Shown here in pieces: positions 39,921 through 53,345 of a stretch of DNA of 64,000 bases. Source of the stretch: Osedax frankpressi (lineage: Eukaryota; Annelida; Polychaeta; Sabellida; Siboglinidae); contig OZ038315.1 of the NCBI GenBank assembly GCA_964035775.1, positions 36,995,691 to 37,059,690 of the forward strand, read 5' to 3'. The notes beneath the pieces were generated by a model, which worked only from the letters and a program-made list of their open reading frames with translations, had not been told where the DNA came from and searched no databases. How positions within the stretch are numbered: position 1 is the stretch's first letter; the number at the start of each line of letters is the position of its first letter. Position numbers and translations under genes: made by a program.

Positions 39921-40031
39921 ATTACGATAATCAACTCATGTCTAGACCTGGGAGTTAAGAAATGTATTGAATTATTAGTGGAGGCTATTCTACTTGATAC
40001 GTATTTTTCAGACGGAAATATAAACACGTGA
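39921..40031 (+). other. Unassigned open segment, possible exon
   Basis: Thirty-six sense codons before a TGA, with coding-like composition (CLDLGVKKCIELLVEAILLD, then TYFSDGNINT) in a region where random frames rarely stay open this long. I found no convincing acceptor or partner exon and recognise no family. A second short stretch of the same kind lies at about 40,113-40,158 (WHLEYIVDLVFERIK). It could be a decayed exon or chance. Confidence 0.25.
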
Positions 40032-42190
40032 CTTCATAAAAAGTCATACTTTTGAAAAATGAAAAGACGAGACTTAAAGTATAATAAAGTAAATAGGTAT
40101 AGGATATAAAGGTGGCATTTAGAATATATTGTTGATTTAGTTTTTGAAAGAATTAAGTAAAGATAATTCGGAAAAGAAGTAAATTCGAAGTGAAAATTAA
40201 TAAAGATAATTATGAGTGAAGTTTTGAAATAAGAATAGAGAAGATAATGTTTATTTGTGAATATATTTTATGTTCTCAGTATATTTGGAAGAAATATGAA
40301 ATGTAACGGGGAAAATATAAATTATAAAAAGAAGAGGTCCGATATAATAAATATAATAAAGTAAACAAAAAATGTAGATTAATAGCAATATTATTTATTT
40401 TGCGTCTAATGTAATAATATATGATAATATCATAATAACTAATGGAGTCCTGCGTTAATATAGTTTGAACTAGGCTTAATATTAATTATATTTTCAAATA
40501 ATTCCATTACTAATAAATCGAGCAGTAATATATAAGTATTACATATCTATTATATAATTTCATATTGTAAACAAGCGTTTAATATAAATTATTATAAATT
40601 TACTATTAATTATTTATATATTGATATATTAATTATGTTATTATTATTAAAATTTATTATAAAGGGATATACATTTTTAATACATACATTCATTTCTTAT
40701 TAAAACATTCTAAACATTATCCAAACACCTACATTAAATACATAACGCTCATCATTTGCTATACATTTTCTACACTTAATAGCACATCTGAATATTAATA
40801 TTTTAAAATAATAAATTCAATTCATATAAAATTTATCTTAAAAATATTAAGATTTTCTTTGTATTAAAGAGTGTTTAATCGTATTGAATGCTTTCTTTTG
40901 ATTTTTGAGAGTGTATATTTATCTGTTTAGTAGTTAGAGTAGTCTCGAGATTAACACTTTCGAGAGCATAACATATATATTTAGATGATATATATTAATA
41001 TAAATAATATAATAATATATAATCTGTTAGTTACGCTGTGTGCAACGTTGACAGATAATCAAACAAATCACAGAAACAGAGAAATCTACTTATGGTATTT
41101 ATTAATGGTATTTATTTGTTGGTAATATTTATGTTGTTCATATTATGCATTTAAATAATAAAATACATTGTACTTTCAGATGTTCATGATAATATATAAA
41201 ATATAATATATATTATTCATGAAGACAATGTATGTATAACACAAGTGATATATAATTTACCTAAACATCAATAAAAAGTGTACTACGAGTTGTATTCTAA
41301 TTTTACGTAATAATAACTTGTATAATGATGTATTTATATAGTATTAAGATAGTGATGTATGTTATACAATGTATATTTTATATTATAAATCCTTAATAAA
41401 TATACTTTAATCGGCCTCTTGCACTGTCTTGAACATTCGTAACATTATATAGAATTATTACAATTAAATTTTACAAAAATATATTTATATTTATCAATGA
41501 TTTGAGATTTAATTATATAAGTTGTATTATTATGTGTAGGTCATTTTATATTATTTAAGTTATATACGCTATGGAGTCTACCTGTGATCAATCCCTATAC
41601 CAATATATCATAGAAGTAATCAACAGAATTCAATTATTAATTGACCAACTTAAATATTCGAGATAAAAATTAACAAGTTATATTTGCAAATTATTAGAGC
41701 AGTGAAAACCCCACTTAAGAGCAATATATTAATGTATTATTTTAATTTACAGATGTATAAGCATAATGTTAGAGAATATATTCTCTATGGGGTATAATAA
41801 TATTAATATATATAATAATGTAAAAACATATAAAAAATGTACATTACATTAATTATTTTAAAGTATTTTATGATAATGGCTGGTTCTCGAGTATATATGA
41901 GTACAGTTAGCACATCGTATGGTGTATATGTAATACTATGTATTTATTATGTATATTAATGTATTATTATGTATTTTAATAGATGCTCAACTTATTGTTA
42001 AAATTATACTGATATTAATCTATATTAAATATTTACATAAAATCGAAAAAACTAAATTATGTTGAAATAATATAAATAAATGCATATGCATCAGATGCAA
42101 ATCATTTTCTACCATAAGGCTAACATGTAATAAATTTAAATATATATATATATATATATAAATATATATATATAAATATATATATATATA

Positions 42191-42250
<60 letters not shown>

Positions 42251-42553
42251 CACATAAAATGTATTTCATTAACATAAATCGTTTATTTATTATTTATAAT
42301 AATTAGTCTTATATTTTATTAGGTATGTGTATAGCTATATTTTATTTCTTGAATGATTTAGTTATATTAGTTATATTTAGGTATATCACTTTATAAACTT
42401 TTAAAACAAAATTTAGAAATAAACATACTCAATATTCGTTATATATTGGTATTATGTATAATGTTACCTTTATAAAAAATTGATGTATTACCTATATAAT
42501 TAATTATATAAACAATGTAACATATCAACTGAACAATATATATATTTATTATA
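40032..42553. other. AT-rich intergenic sequence
   Basis: Downstream of the Ly6-like gene on the minus strand. It contains compound (TA)n/(AAAT) repeats at 42,139-42,247. No gene, RNA or transposon is supported. Confidence 0.5.
42139..42247. repeat. Compound (TA)n/(TAAA)n tract
   Basis: TA runs interrupted by regular AAATATATA steps. The apparent open frame on the minus strand (IYIYIY) comes from the repeat. Confidence 0.95.
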
Positions 42554-43194
42554 TTATATTACATAATTATATTTTATACCGTTTTTATAATAATTGGATC
42601 TATTTATATTGCAGTTTAGTTTTTTAAATCCATCGCAGACATGAATTGAAATAAATCCTAATAAATCAAATTTGAATTTATATATTATATTATAATTGTA
42701 TGTTTTATAAACAATGTGATTGTAATGTGTTTATATAAATATTATAATATTGAATTACCATTAATATTGACGTCTAAGAATATATTTTCCTGTACCATTA
42801 CCTTCTGATGGTCGTTGTCATATTTTGATAACAAACTTACAGATGTGTTCAGTATGTTCTCATTTAACATAGATAAAGATATCGCTTCCACTGTACATCC
42901 CCTCATTAGCATATCCTTTGTAATATATTTATATTAGTTGATAATAAACTAATTATTAAAAATAGAAGTATTAACCTCGTTTTCAAAAGTCGAAAACAAG
43001 GTAAAACATTTTCCATCACATTTTGTTGTTCCCAAATATTTTTGCACTTTTCCTAATAATTGAAAGAAGTTACAATAAAATATGATAGAAACAAGATGAT
43101 ACTACAGAAACAAGGAACTAATTATTTATATATACCATCCAAGCAATTTATATTTTTTAACTTCGATTCATGTTTACATAATAAACAATTACTT
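42554..43194 (-). CDS. Ly6/uPAR-like three-finger protein, four exons
   Basis: Minus-strand exons in reading order are 43136-43194, 42976-43052, 42759-42915 and 42554-42657, ending in TAA. All have AG/GT borders and join in frame (exit phases 1, 0, 1). The product has eight cysteines in Ly6 order: CLLC, INC, TTKCDGKC, RGC, VCDGF and the closing NCN, which matches the family's terminal Cys-Asn. The stretch between RGC and VC is about 45 residues, longer than usual for finger III. No hydrophobic C-terminus follows NCN, so a secreted rather than GPI-anchored product is likely unless another exon exists. Exon 43136-43194 begins in phase 2, so a first exon with a signal peptide must lie upstream; 61776-61837 is a candidate. 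Ly6 proteins bind receptors or channels at the cell surface; the partner here is unknown. An AATAAA lies just past the stop on the minus strand. Confidence 0.72.
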
Positions 43195-43850
43195 CTAAAT
43201 GGAAAATAAATATAATATATAACTTTTGGAAACATATATGATTAAAAATGCATGTTTTAATAGATAATTTAAATAATAATAAACAAGTTCATTAATACAT
43301 ATATACAATATTAATAAACACGTATATATAAAGTCGTGATTTAAATAAACTTGTTTTAATTATGATTGCAATAGTAATAAGTTATATTATCAACAGAATA
43401 ATAATACTAACTGATTTTTATAAATCGTTCTTATTTGTGCTTTATATAAAGTTTCTAAATTTTAATTTAGTAATTATTAACCATAATCATTTATATAAAT
43501 AAAATGTAATTTAACGATATCGATAACTTTTAAAACTAGAATAATATGATATGTAGAATTAATGATAAACACTCAATATATAAACCCACACCTAGTGATG
43601 TAATATCACATGTAATTCATTACCTTATATTGCATGACATAATTACACAATAATATATGTATATTATCTATATTTAATTAACTAACATCATTAACATCTA
43701 ACAGTTTTCTAACCATTAAATTTAAACATATTATATTCCAACGGATAGTCATTACTTAATCTTCCATACTTAGCCTTGCATATATTCCACACCTGTATTC
43801 CTATTTATATAATTAAATGTAATGGTATATTCAATATTAGGGTGTAATAA
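43195..43850. other. Putative intron sequence of the Ly6-like gene
   Basis: AT-rich sequence upstream of the first recognised Ly6 exon on the minus strand. A short alternative first-exon candidate (ATG-TCA-TGC, donor GTAATG, phase 2) lies at about 43,623-43,639 but encodes no signal peptide. Confidence 0.35.
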
Positions 43851-43851
43851 A

Positions 43852-44165
43852 TAGTGCAAGTACTAGTGTAGTGAGAGTTACTGTAATGTAGTAGTGTGTG
43901 TAGTGAGAGTTACAGTAATGTAGTAGTGTGTGTAGTGAGAGTCACAGTAATGTAGTAGTGTGTGTAGTGAGAGTTACAGTAATGTAGTATTGTGTGTAGT
44001 GAGAGTTACAGTAATGTAGTAGTGTGTGTAGTGAGAGTTACAGTAATGTAGTAGTGTGTGTAGTGAGAGTTACAGTAATGTAGTAGTGTGTGTGTATAGT
44101 GAGAGTTACATAATGTAGTAGTGTGTGTAGTAAGAGTTACAGTAATGTAGTAGTGTGTGTAATAA
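43852..44165. repeat. 32-bp GT-rich minisatellite
   Basis: Nine to ten copies of a 32-bp unit made of AGTAGTGTGTGTAGTGAGAG plus TTACAGTAATGT, with one shortened unit (TTACATAATG) and one unit with an extra GT step. It is purine/GT-rich on the plus strand, unlike its surroundings. Confidence 0.93.
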
Positions 44166-45030
44166 GATAATGATGTATTTCGTAGGATGTCAGTGATTTA
44201 TGTAGTGGAGTATATAATGAGCGTGTTATTTAATATTAAAATATATTACCGTATCCTATATTCATATAACTTCCTTTTAGAAAACAACGGGACACTGTTT
44301 TATCAGTTAAATATTTATAATTTGATCTTATTTCTTTTATGATTTTCTTTATTTTATAATCATTTATAATATATTTCATATTTAAACAACCCCTTTCTAG
44401 ACTTTTCTTTAAAAAATTTTAAATATATTGAACAAAATAATCTAATGAAATATTACAATGAAATTATATAATATTATAGTCTAGAATATGTTTCCCTATA
44501 ATAAAGTTAAAACAAAATAATTTAATAATTATATAGTATCATTAGAAGTTCGGTTGAAAATATTTGTTTAGATAAATTATATATACAAGGCGATATTATT
44601 ATATAATAATCAATGATGATACAGTTATACATATTGATTTATTATCCTTGACATTTGTTTTGAATAATAAATATTTAAATATAATTAATTATAAAATATA
44701 ATTACTTTTTAATAAGCAATGATACTACTACTGCAAGCAGACATTGATTTAATATATTACTAACCACTGATATGAAATCATCTTCTTTAAAATACGATAA
44801 AACAGTAAAACAGTATCCGTTACAGAATTTCGCATTATCTAAGAAGTAGTCGGTGTGAATAGTCAGTGTAGATGTATGTATAGTAATACATGATTGATTC
44901 ATTATATTTAATCATTAATATTTTAGTCGAAATGGAATCGTGGGGCAAGTGCCATGGTGGCAGTGCCATTTAGACTGATATTATAGCGTGTGTAATTTAA
45001 TGTAACGGAATACTGAAAATCAATTAATCG
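44166..45030. other. AT-rich sequence before the LINE
   Basis: No gene supported. The minus-strand open frame at 44,702-44,902 shows no recognisable motif and no splice partner. Confidence 0.45.
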
Positions 45031-45117
45031 CAACTTAAACCTTTAACATAGCAACATTTAAAACACATTATATTCCTACATCCACCTACACTTTGATGGC
45101 ACATACAAATACATAGC

Positions 45118-45158
<41 letters not shown>

Positions 45159-45459
45159 TAGCACTAGTTAGATATCCAACACAAACTAGCAAATAACTTT
45201 ACCCCGATAGAGAAAATAAACTAGCGATGACCCTGATTAATTTAAGTTCATTGTCTGCTAATTGAGTTATAATAACATATTACATTTCATAATATCTAGA
45301 TATTATCTATTCACAAACCTGGCATGGATTGTATGAAAGGAGATGAAGTGTTGTTCGTTTTAAAACCAAACCTGAATCAAAATTAATTCGACCAGTTGTG
45401 GCATACTCATTACGAAACTAAGCTATGATAATCACTTCTAATATATATTCCAAAATAAA

Positions 45460-46905
45460 TATCACATCAACCTTTTCATAATTACAGATCATATAAAAAA
45501 ACTGATGATATATTATTTTTAACTTATAATAATTCTACTAATATATCTACAATTATTAATATTTTAAGAGAACTACTTGATAAACACGCTCTTATTAAAA
45601 AATAACTCTTTTAACATTTAATCATCATTCATCATTCCGTGACTAAATTCAAATCCTAATAGAATAAAATTAGCGTTCAGATAATTAATTTTAATTGATT
45701 TTAAAGAACCTCGACTAACCTATCCAGACTTAAGCAAACTACTCAACAATAGAAAATTATTTTAAAAGACAATAACTGACTATATATATTATCTGGAATT
45801 AACCAACAAACATACGATACTATAAATGTCTATTAAAACAAAAAATAAGCTATTAGGAATAAATACAATTTTACTTTCTATCCTTCCAGATTTAACTTTA
45901 TCTTACAAATTAGTTAACAATTTCATTCGCAAAATATATCAAATCCACCATACTCTAAATTAATTATTAAATCTCCACTAATTACTTCCCTATACGCCTA
46001 TTTCTAAGCTACTACTTCTAACGAAAATTTTAGAAAATATATTCTAAACCATCTTATTTCATACATGACTAAATATAATTGACAAAATGATGTCCGACAA
46101 GGAAACACTTGATTTTAACACTATAATAAAGAGATTACAAAATATATGACTAAAAGATATTCCTCTCTTATAAATGATACTTTAATAAATGATACCTTAA
46201 GTCGATATACGATTTCCATCAAAATTAATAATTCAATATCATTGGTCCAAATTCCAATAAAACAAGGAGTTCTGCAAGGATCCATACTTTCCCCCATAAT
46301 ATTGGCAATATTTTTTACTCCCATTCAATATATATATATAATAAATATCCAGATATAAATTGTAATCTTTATACCGATGATATTGAATTGCACACTAACA
46401 TAGACTCAAAAGATCAGCTACAGAACTGTATTACTGACTTATACAACTGGCTGACGACAAATGACTTACTACTGAACTCTACTAAAACGTAACTCATAAA
46501 TATATCCACAACTAAAATAAATTCACAACCCGCATTCCTAAAGATTTTCATAAATGACATGCCGATTAACCATCTGACTCGACAAAATATCTTGGAGTCA
46601 AATTTGACAACATATTAAACTTTGACAAACAAATGTTTTCATTGAAATAGATCACTGCCTATTATATAACTTATATAAACTCCGTACTCACAATACTAAA
46701 GAAAACTCTTACATATGAAAAACCACATGCGTCACGACTATCACTTAACATTTAATAACTACTAACTCTGAATACCGTAAACAAAAGATTGACCTCAATA
46801 GCTTCTTATAAATGGAATCTACTTCCTAAGCAATTATTGTCTCCCACAATATCATTAAACAGTTTCAAGCTCAAGCTAAAAAGCTTCCTGTTTACGTGAA
46901 AATTT
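45460..46905 (+). mobile_element. L2/CR1-type LINE fragment, ORF2 remnant
   Basis: Plus-strand remains of a non-LTR retrotransposon ORF2. In order: the linker between endonuclease and reverse transcriptase (LRELLDKHALIKK, about 45,570), RT blocks with KILEN near 46,030, KQGVLQGSILSP near 46,260, the catalytic YTDD near 46,370, WLTTNDLLLNSTKT near 46,450, and the C-terminal block WNLLPKQLLS...SFKLKLKSFLF near 46,815-46,900. Sequence back to about 45,010 (CAACTTAAACCT) resembles the start of the LINE at 57.1 kb. The frame is broken by many stops and shifts, and an upstream endonuclease is not clear. Dead copy. Confidence 0.78.
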
Positions 46906-47034
46906 TAATTTTTATTGGTATATTTTTTTTACCTTCGCGCAATAACGAAAATGTATTATTATTTTAATTGTTGCGTTTCTAAATACTTATACACCCACAC
47001 ATAAATAAAAATACATAAATAAAAATACCGATTT

Positions 47035-47430
47035 TCTTACATATTCACTAATACTATCTCGACTAAACTATTGCAATACTTTACTCAAAGGACATACTAA
47101 GTCTACACTTTAAAGATTTGACGCAATTATTTACAGAAGCATCCGACTAATTTATAAACTCAAAAAACATGACACCATTACAAGCTTTACTGACTTACGA
47201 TTACGACTAAATTTAACGACAACTGCTAACTTAATCGTCTATAAATTACTAACAATATAAAAAAACCTGACTTACGACCGACCACACATCTTAATACCAT
47301 CTCACTACCTCCCCTGCCATTAAATCCAAACTAATGCAACCACCTTCCCAACAACTTTTATTCCCCACCCGCAGCACTAATGTATTTGAACGCAGGCTAA
47401 AAAGCTTCCTGCCTAGGTGAGACTAATCAC
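47035..47430 (+). mobile_element. L2/CR1-type LINE 3' fragment
   Basis: C-terminal part of an ORF2: SRLNYCNTLL near 47,077, LIYKLKKHDTITSFTDLRLR near 47,150-47,210 and the closing block RSTNVFERRLKSFLP near 47,370-47,418. It shares long near-identical stretches with the fragment at 48,270-48,540. It begins about 130 bp after the end of the 45.5-46.9 kb copy, so it is a separate insertion or a rearranged piece. Confidence 0.75.
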
Positions 47431-47658
47431 CTCCCCTATATCCTATAACACTATAACACAATACTTACACTTACTTAGTCACGCTATATTATTTTTATTT
47501 TTTATTTTACAGTATCGTTCATTTTTATTTGTTAACACATTGTAGAACATTTATCATTATATAAAATTATTTGTGTATAATAAATTATTCACACACATAT
47601 ACCCACGCATATATATTCTACTATACATATATACTCACACACACACAAACACTTAATT

Positions 47659-47660
<2 letters not shown>

Positions 47661-47728
<68 letters not shown>

Positions 47729-47730
47729 GT
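47661..47730. repeat. (TA)n microsatellite
   Basis: TA run with two TGTA interruptions, followed at 47,795-47,880 by degenerate ATATAGTATATAG repeats. Long IYIYIY open frames on both strands are artefacts. Confidence 0.95.
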
Positions 47731-48269
47731 ATGCAATATATTTTAGATTCATCAATAAATATAAACACATTAGTTGAGATATAAGGAATATAGTATATAG
47801 TATATAACATATAGTATATAGTATGTAGCATATAGTATATAGGATATAGCATATATCATATAATATATAGTATAAACTATGCTTATACATAATATATGAT
47901 AAAATAACGTTTTTCTTTTTTGTTCATAGTAACTCTTCCACAGTCAGATCCATCAATAATATCTCCCAGTGAAACCAAGCAATGATAACATAACGGCAAA
48001 TAAAGATATCCTTAACAGTAATTAAGTTATTATTAGTTGGTGTTTTAAATGTTATCTAACCTCAACATTTGTATTACTACCAATATTTATTAAACTCGGT
48101 ATGGATTAAAAACTAACCATATTTACTTTTATGTGAAGAGAAGTCGTCATTATTGCATTCATCCGTTTTACAATAATGTACAACATCGAAAAGTGTGTAA
48201 TCTGAACATAAAATTAAACTTTATATATATATATATATATTTATTTATTTATATTTATATATATATATA

Positions 48270-48540
48270 TATATTAATTAATACAATCTCGACTAAACTA
48301 TTGCAATACTTTACTTTGCAAAGAACAGACTAATACACTTAAACACTCTACACTTAAAAAACTTGACGCAATTAACAGAACCATACCACTAATTTATAAA
48401 CTCAAAAAACATGATACTATTACAAGCTTTACAGACTTACAATTTCGACTAAATTGGACGACAACTGCTAACTTAATCTACTATAAATTACTAACAATAT
48501 AAAAAACCTGACTTACGACCGACCACACATCTTAAGACAA
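48270..48540 (+). mobile_element. L2/CR1-type LINE 3' fragment, sister of the 47.0-kb copy
   Basis: Repeats the block TACAATCTCGACTAAACTAT and the following 200 bases of the fragment at 47,071-47,300, including the KLKKHDTITSFTDLQ coding stretch. It stops abruptly at CACACATCTTAA, before the terminal block. Plus strand, broken. Confidence 0.78.
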
Positions 48541-48739
48541 GTTTTTTATATGAAAACAAATTACAGATAACTATCTTCCAACCTCATAACCCTCTCACTA
48601 ACAAGAACAAGAAAAGTACGTGAAAAACTATAATAGAAAATAAAATATAAAATCATGTTTTGTATATATTTATAATTTCGTAGTAATAAATACATAATAT
48701 ATGAATTTGAATGTAAAATGATAGTTGGAGGTGATACAT

Positions 48740-48965
48740 TATTAATAATGATATGATATAAGCTGGGTAATATATTGAAACAAAACATTTACATAAAGCT
48801 TATATGATATAATCTGGGTAATATATTGAAACAAAACATTTACATAAAGCTTATATGATATAAGCTGGGTAATATATTGAAACAAAACATTTACATAAAG
48901 CTTATATTATATATGCTGGGTAATATATTGAAACAAAACATTTACATAAAGCTTATATTATATGT
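48740..48965. repeat. 51-bp minisatellite, about four copies
   Basis: CTGGGTAATATATTGAAACA recurs at 48,763, 48,814, 48,865 and 48,916, exactly 51 bp apart. Each unit ends in AAGCTTATAT. It adjoins the truncated LINE fragment. The minus-strand open frame through it has no known motif. Confidence 0.93.
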
Positions 48966-49874
48966 CATAATTGGTATCACTAAGTAAAGAAGAGAAAGTA
49001 AGAACTAATAAGAAAATTAATTTGTAATGCAAACCATCAAAACTTATAGTAAATGTAAATATTGTAATATAGTTTAATAATTATCATATATCATAATATA
49101 TATATATATCGGGATTATATTCATTATGGCTAGCTAAATATAATTATTATTGTATATAAATTGTTTATGTATTTTTACAGTTTCCTTTCTTTAATAGATT
49201 TATCAAAGAAAATATAAGTTTCTAATTCTAAATTGTATTATTGTGTATAAAAAAATGTATGATATATAAATATTATGATTATATGAAATAATCAAACTGC
49301 GCGATTATTATTATATAATGCCATTTTTAACATTATAAAATGAAATACATTTTAGATATTAATTAATTAAACAATTTTTAAAAATAATTTTTAAATTAAT
49401 TTTATTTGATTTAAAATATACAATTTACTCCTATGATTCTAGTATTCTCTCTTTACCAATGTAATTTTATATTACGAACATATGCTATCTTTCAATGTTG
49501 TATTTTAATATGTTTACTTATTTATAACTGATCTATTTAATTGAATTGCAGATATATTTCGTGACGTTGGGATTATATAAAATATCTAAAGTCATTATAA
49601 TGTAATCAATTATTAGAATATTAAGATAACAAGCTTTGCATAAATAAATATTTGAAAATATATTTTTTGTAGTAATATATATAATAAATGTGTACTATTT
49701 TTTAACCTCTTTTATATACTTTATTTATCTGTAATTCGTACAATGTTTTACGACCACTTCCTCTTTCAAAAATGATCTAATATGTTGATATCAATTAGTT
49801 TAAAATATTGTTATATTTTTGTGATACTATATATAGATATCTATTATTATTAATTGCTTTGTTAGCAATTAATT

Positions 49875-49982
49875 AAAAAAGAAAGCTTGTCATAGAAAAT
49901 TAATCAATATATATATAAATATATATATTTATTTATTTATATATATATTTAGATTAATTAATTTTTATCTGCTTTCTTTTTT
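49875..49982. repeat. 108-bp imperfect hairpin, MITE-like
   Basis: AAAAAAGAAAGC at the left end pairs with GCTTTCTTTTTT at the right end. Inside, ATTAATC and GATTAAT and TA-rich arms continue the fold. Size and symmetry suit a small foldback element. Its AT-richness makes chance pairing of the centre likely, so the terminal 12 bp are the real evidence. Confidence 0.6.
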
Positions 49983-50251
49983 AGAAAATTATGATTATAT
50001 ATATATATAATTATTATGTATAATGTTATATATTTTTAATCTCTATTAGTATGATTAATTCAAATTATTTATAAAATATACTTAATTTTACCTATATAAT
50101 AAATATATTATTATTATTATATTCGGTGTTTACACATTTATAATTATTAAAGCAATGGTATAATCGTTGATTATTTAACAAGATATGGAACATTAAAATT
50201 AATATATATTTATAAATAAATAGATCAACGAATAAAGACTCCCTGGTTATA

Positions 50252-50310
<59 letters not shown>

Positions 50311-50681
50311 GTATATATTTATATATTTTATTATTTTATTTGCACATTTGAATTTTTAAAACATTTAAGTTAATTTATTTGTTTACTTTTTAAAATAAAT
50401 TTATAATGCCCATTTTTTAAAATTAAGTTAAAAATAGGTCGTAAGGTAATCTAATAAGGAAATCCTATGCGTGTATTTTAAGCATGTAGGTAGATGTTGC
50501 TAGTATCATAATTATTAGCAAGGGTAGGTACTAGTGAAGTTATTTTAACAAAATAACATTATACGTGTATTATTATAAATCCATTTTTCTCCTCATAATA
50601 AACATTAATAACTTTCTTTTTAGTTAATTCCGACTTATTAATTATGATGACAACATGTATCTGTATATCAGTAATATTGCA

Positions 50682-50730
<49 letters not shown>

Positions 50731-52347
50731 CATCTTTAATTTGATACTTAATTAGGCCTACTTTTATCTCTGTATCGAATTGAGGATCCTAATTATTGTC
50801 AATAATTTAATATGGTATGTAACTTAATAACTTAATTTTCTGTATAATAACATATATGTATTATGATATATAGTATCATCTCCACAACCTTCACCACCTT
50901 TATCATTAATAGTAATTCAATAATACCATCATTATTATCTCCATCTTCAATATCATCATAATTATCAATAGTTTCATCGTATCATTTGATATAATTTTGA
51001 ACATTACTTATATTACAACAATACTATATCCACAATATAATAGTCTACAGTTTCATCTATATAAAAAACAACAACTTTTATTTCATTATGTTCTAGAATA
51101 ATACTTATTTATAGTACTAAATTATATATACTAAATTATTTAGATCAAGAGAATTTTGTAAATTATTGTTTAAATAATTATTGTAAAATATTATTTTTAT
51201 CTTTCTTATATAATTGAATAAAATGTATTATGATGTAGTTTAAATTTTGAATACACTAATATTTTGAATAGTATGTGTTGTTTTCCATATATAATTAAGA
51301 TACACTTTAGATATACTTTATTTATTAAATTTTTTAAAGCATGAAATACAATTCAATACAATGCATTCGTCAACTATGTTATCATATGATAAATATAATA
51401 ATGCCTACAATATCATTAAATTAATTATAGTGTTCTTAAATAAATAATTTATTCATTAAATTATAAATATATAAATTATATATTATTTATTAAAATGCAT
51501 AATATTATTTGATAATATATGCATTTGTATGATTATAATATTATTAAAATACAAAAATGTATGACGTAGATAATATATGTATGTATTATTTAGTTGAAAT
51601 TACTAAATTTTATTAATAAATTTAACATTTTAATTTTAAATGGATTATTTTAATTTAATTGTACATTTTGATAATAATAATAACAGTTTATATTTAAATT
51701 ATTTAGATTTATATAACATCACCCTTTATATCATTTTTCCTCATAGTATAATATGTATTATTATTACTAACATTTTCTAATATAATATCAGATTCTTTTG
51801 CATAACCTAATGCGATTCTAAATGATATCCTTATACAACATAATTCAATATGATCATTTGTTGATATACTTTTTCCATATTCTTGTGGAACAATTATATA
51901 TTTATATAATATATATGATGTTTCATAATATGTAGACTACCCGGTAGTATTCCAAGGCTTTGATTATATGGTAGGATTAAATACAACAAAATATAATGTG
52001 TATTAATTATAATAACAAAATAATAGTATTAAAAACCATAATTCTCATCCGGGTATAGACATTCGTGTTTAGTATCATTATTAAACAATTCACTCTTTAT
52101 TTCATTATTACAATAATAACATTTTTTTTTTGTATATGCTTGGCTATTATTATAATCAATATTAGATCATTAATATATAATTATACACTAATCAATTACT
52201 TTACACATAATTTATGGTGTTATTATTAATATTTAACAAATATAATTATTTAATATTAATATTATTTGAAACATTATAAAAATATAATATATGTAATATT
52301 GCATTTATATTAAATATAAATGTATTATATATGTATAGCATAAATAA

Positions 52348-52352
<5 letters not shown>

Positions 52353-52389
<37 letters not shown>

Positions 52390-52412
52390 TTTGTACATAT
52401 ACATATATTTAT

Positions 52413-52468
<56 letters not shown>
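52353..52468. repeat. (TA)n tract with ACACA interruptions
   Basis: Two TA runs around CATATACATATATTTATGCAC. Open frames on both strands (IYIYIY) are artefacts. Confidence 0.94.
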
Positions 52469-52471
<3 letters not shown>

Positions 52472-52879
52472 GGCTATTTAATAATCGAGTAAATAAAAAA
52501 TGCAAATATCCAATTATAATAAAGTGTAATATTTATGAAAATCACTTATTTGTATTTAGTTAAATGTTCATAGATAGCATATCTATCAAATGTTAATAAT
52601 TATGATGTTATTTTTATATAATAATATGTAAATTAAAGGTATTTTAATGAGAAGTGATCAGAAATGATAAACTTGTACAAAAAAGTATTCAAAATATTAT
52701 TTAACAAAACACGATAGCAAATGAGAAATTTAATTATATAGAATATATAAATAATTGAATAAATCTATGGAAGGAATAGCAAATCCATATATGCATATAA
52801 ATATGATGAATAAGCAAGGTTATGGTATTAATATTATTATTTTTATTATAATCATTATTATTAGAAATAATAATGGACA

Positions 52880-53345
52880 AAAGACTTTTTTTATAAGACC
52901 ACTAATAGTTGTAATAAACAATGGATTATCAGATTGTGTACAGTTTTTATACAATTAAATTAGCAAACTGTCAAGGATTTATATCCGATAATACGTATTG
53001 ATGATTCCTTGAATTAACAGATGGATCAAAAAATGTTCAAGTATTGATGTGAAATCTGCATACAAAGAAATCAGTGTCGAGACTGAGGATCAACATAAGT
53101 CTTTATAAAATTTAAAACAAATCAGTTTAATCCATAAATGCGCCAGCAACTTTTCAAAGAATTCTTCGTAATTTACTATTTAATTTACTATTTATATATG
53201 TTATTTTGATGGTATATTAGTTAATTTCTCCAAAATTATATCAGTAGAAAATCATAGAAAATATTTAATTTATATTAATTAAATTTATAAAAGTCGGATT
53301 GAAACTAAATGAAAAATGGGCATTGTATTAATGAGATAGTTTTTT
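52880..53345 (+). mobile_element. Ty3/Gypsy reverse-transcriptase fossil
   Basis: Plus-strand fragment of a Ty3/Gypsy pol. The blocks fall in family order: a VKDLYPIIRIDDSL stretch near 52,968-53,005, KSAYKEISVETEDQHKS near 53,050-53,105, INAPATFQRILRN near 53,135-53,170 and VGLKLNEKW near 53,295-53,320. Flanking terminal repeats were not found. The copy is broken in several places and old. It lies on the opposite strand to the 1.15-5.72 kb element. Confidence 0.72.

Larger units (their letters stand above)
48966..52880. other. AT-rich intergenic sequence
   Basis: No gene, RNA or clear transposon. Contains long TA runs at about 50,256-50,309, 50,682-50,729 and 52,353-52,468, and a 108-bp imperfect hairpin at 49,875-49,982. 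Confidence 0.5.

Noticed and set aside
47571-47890. Open frames on both strands rich in Tyr/Ile/His near 47.6-47.9 kb
   Set aside because: They run through (TA)n and ATATAGTATATAG repeats. No coding evidence.
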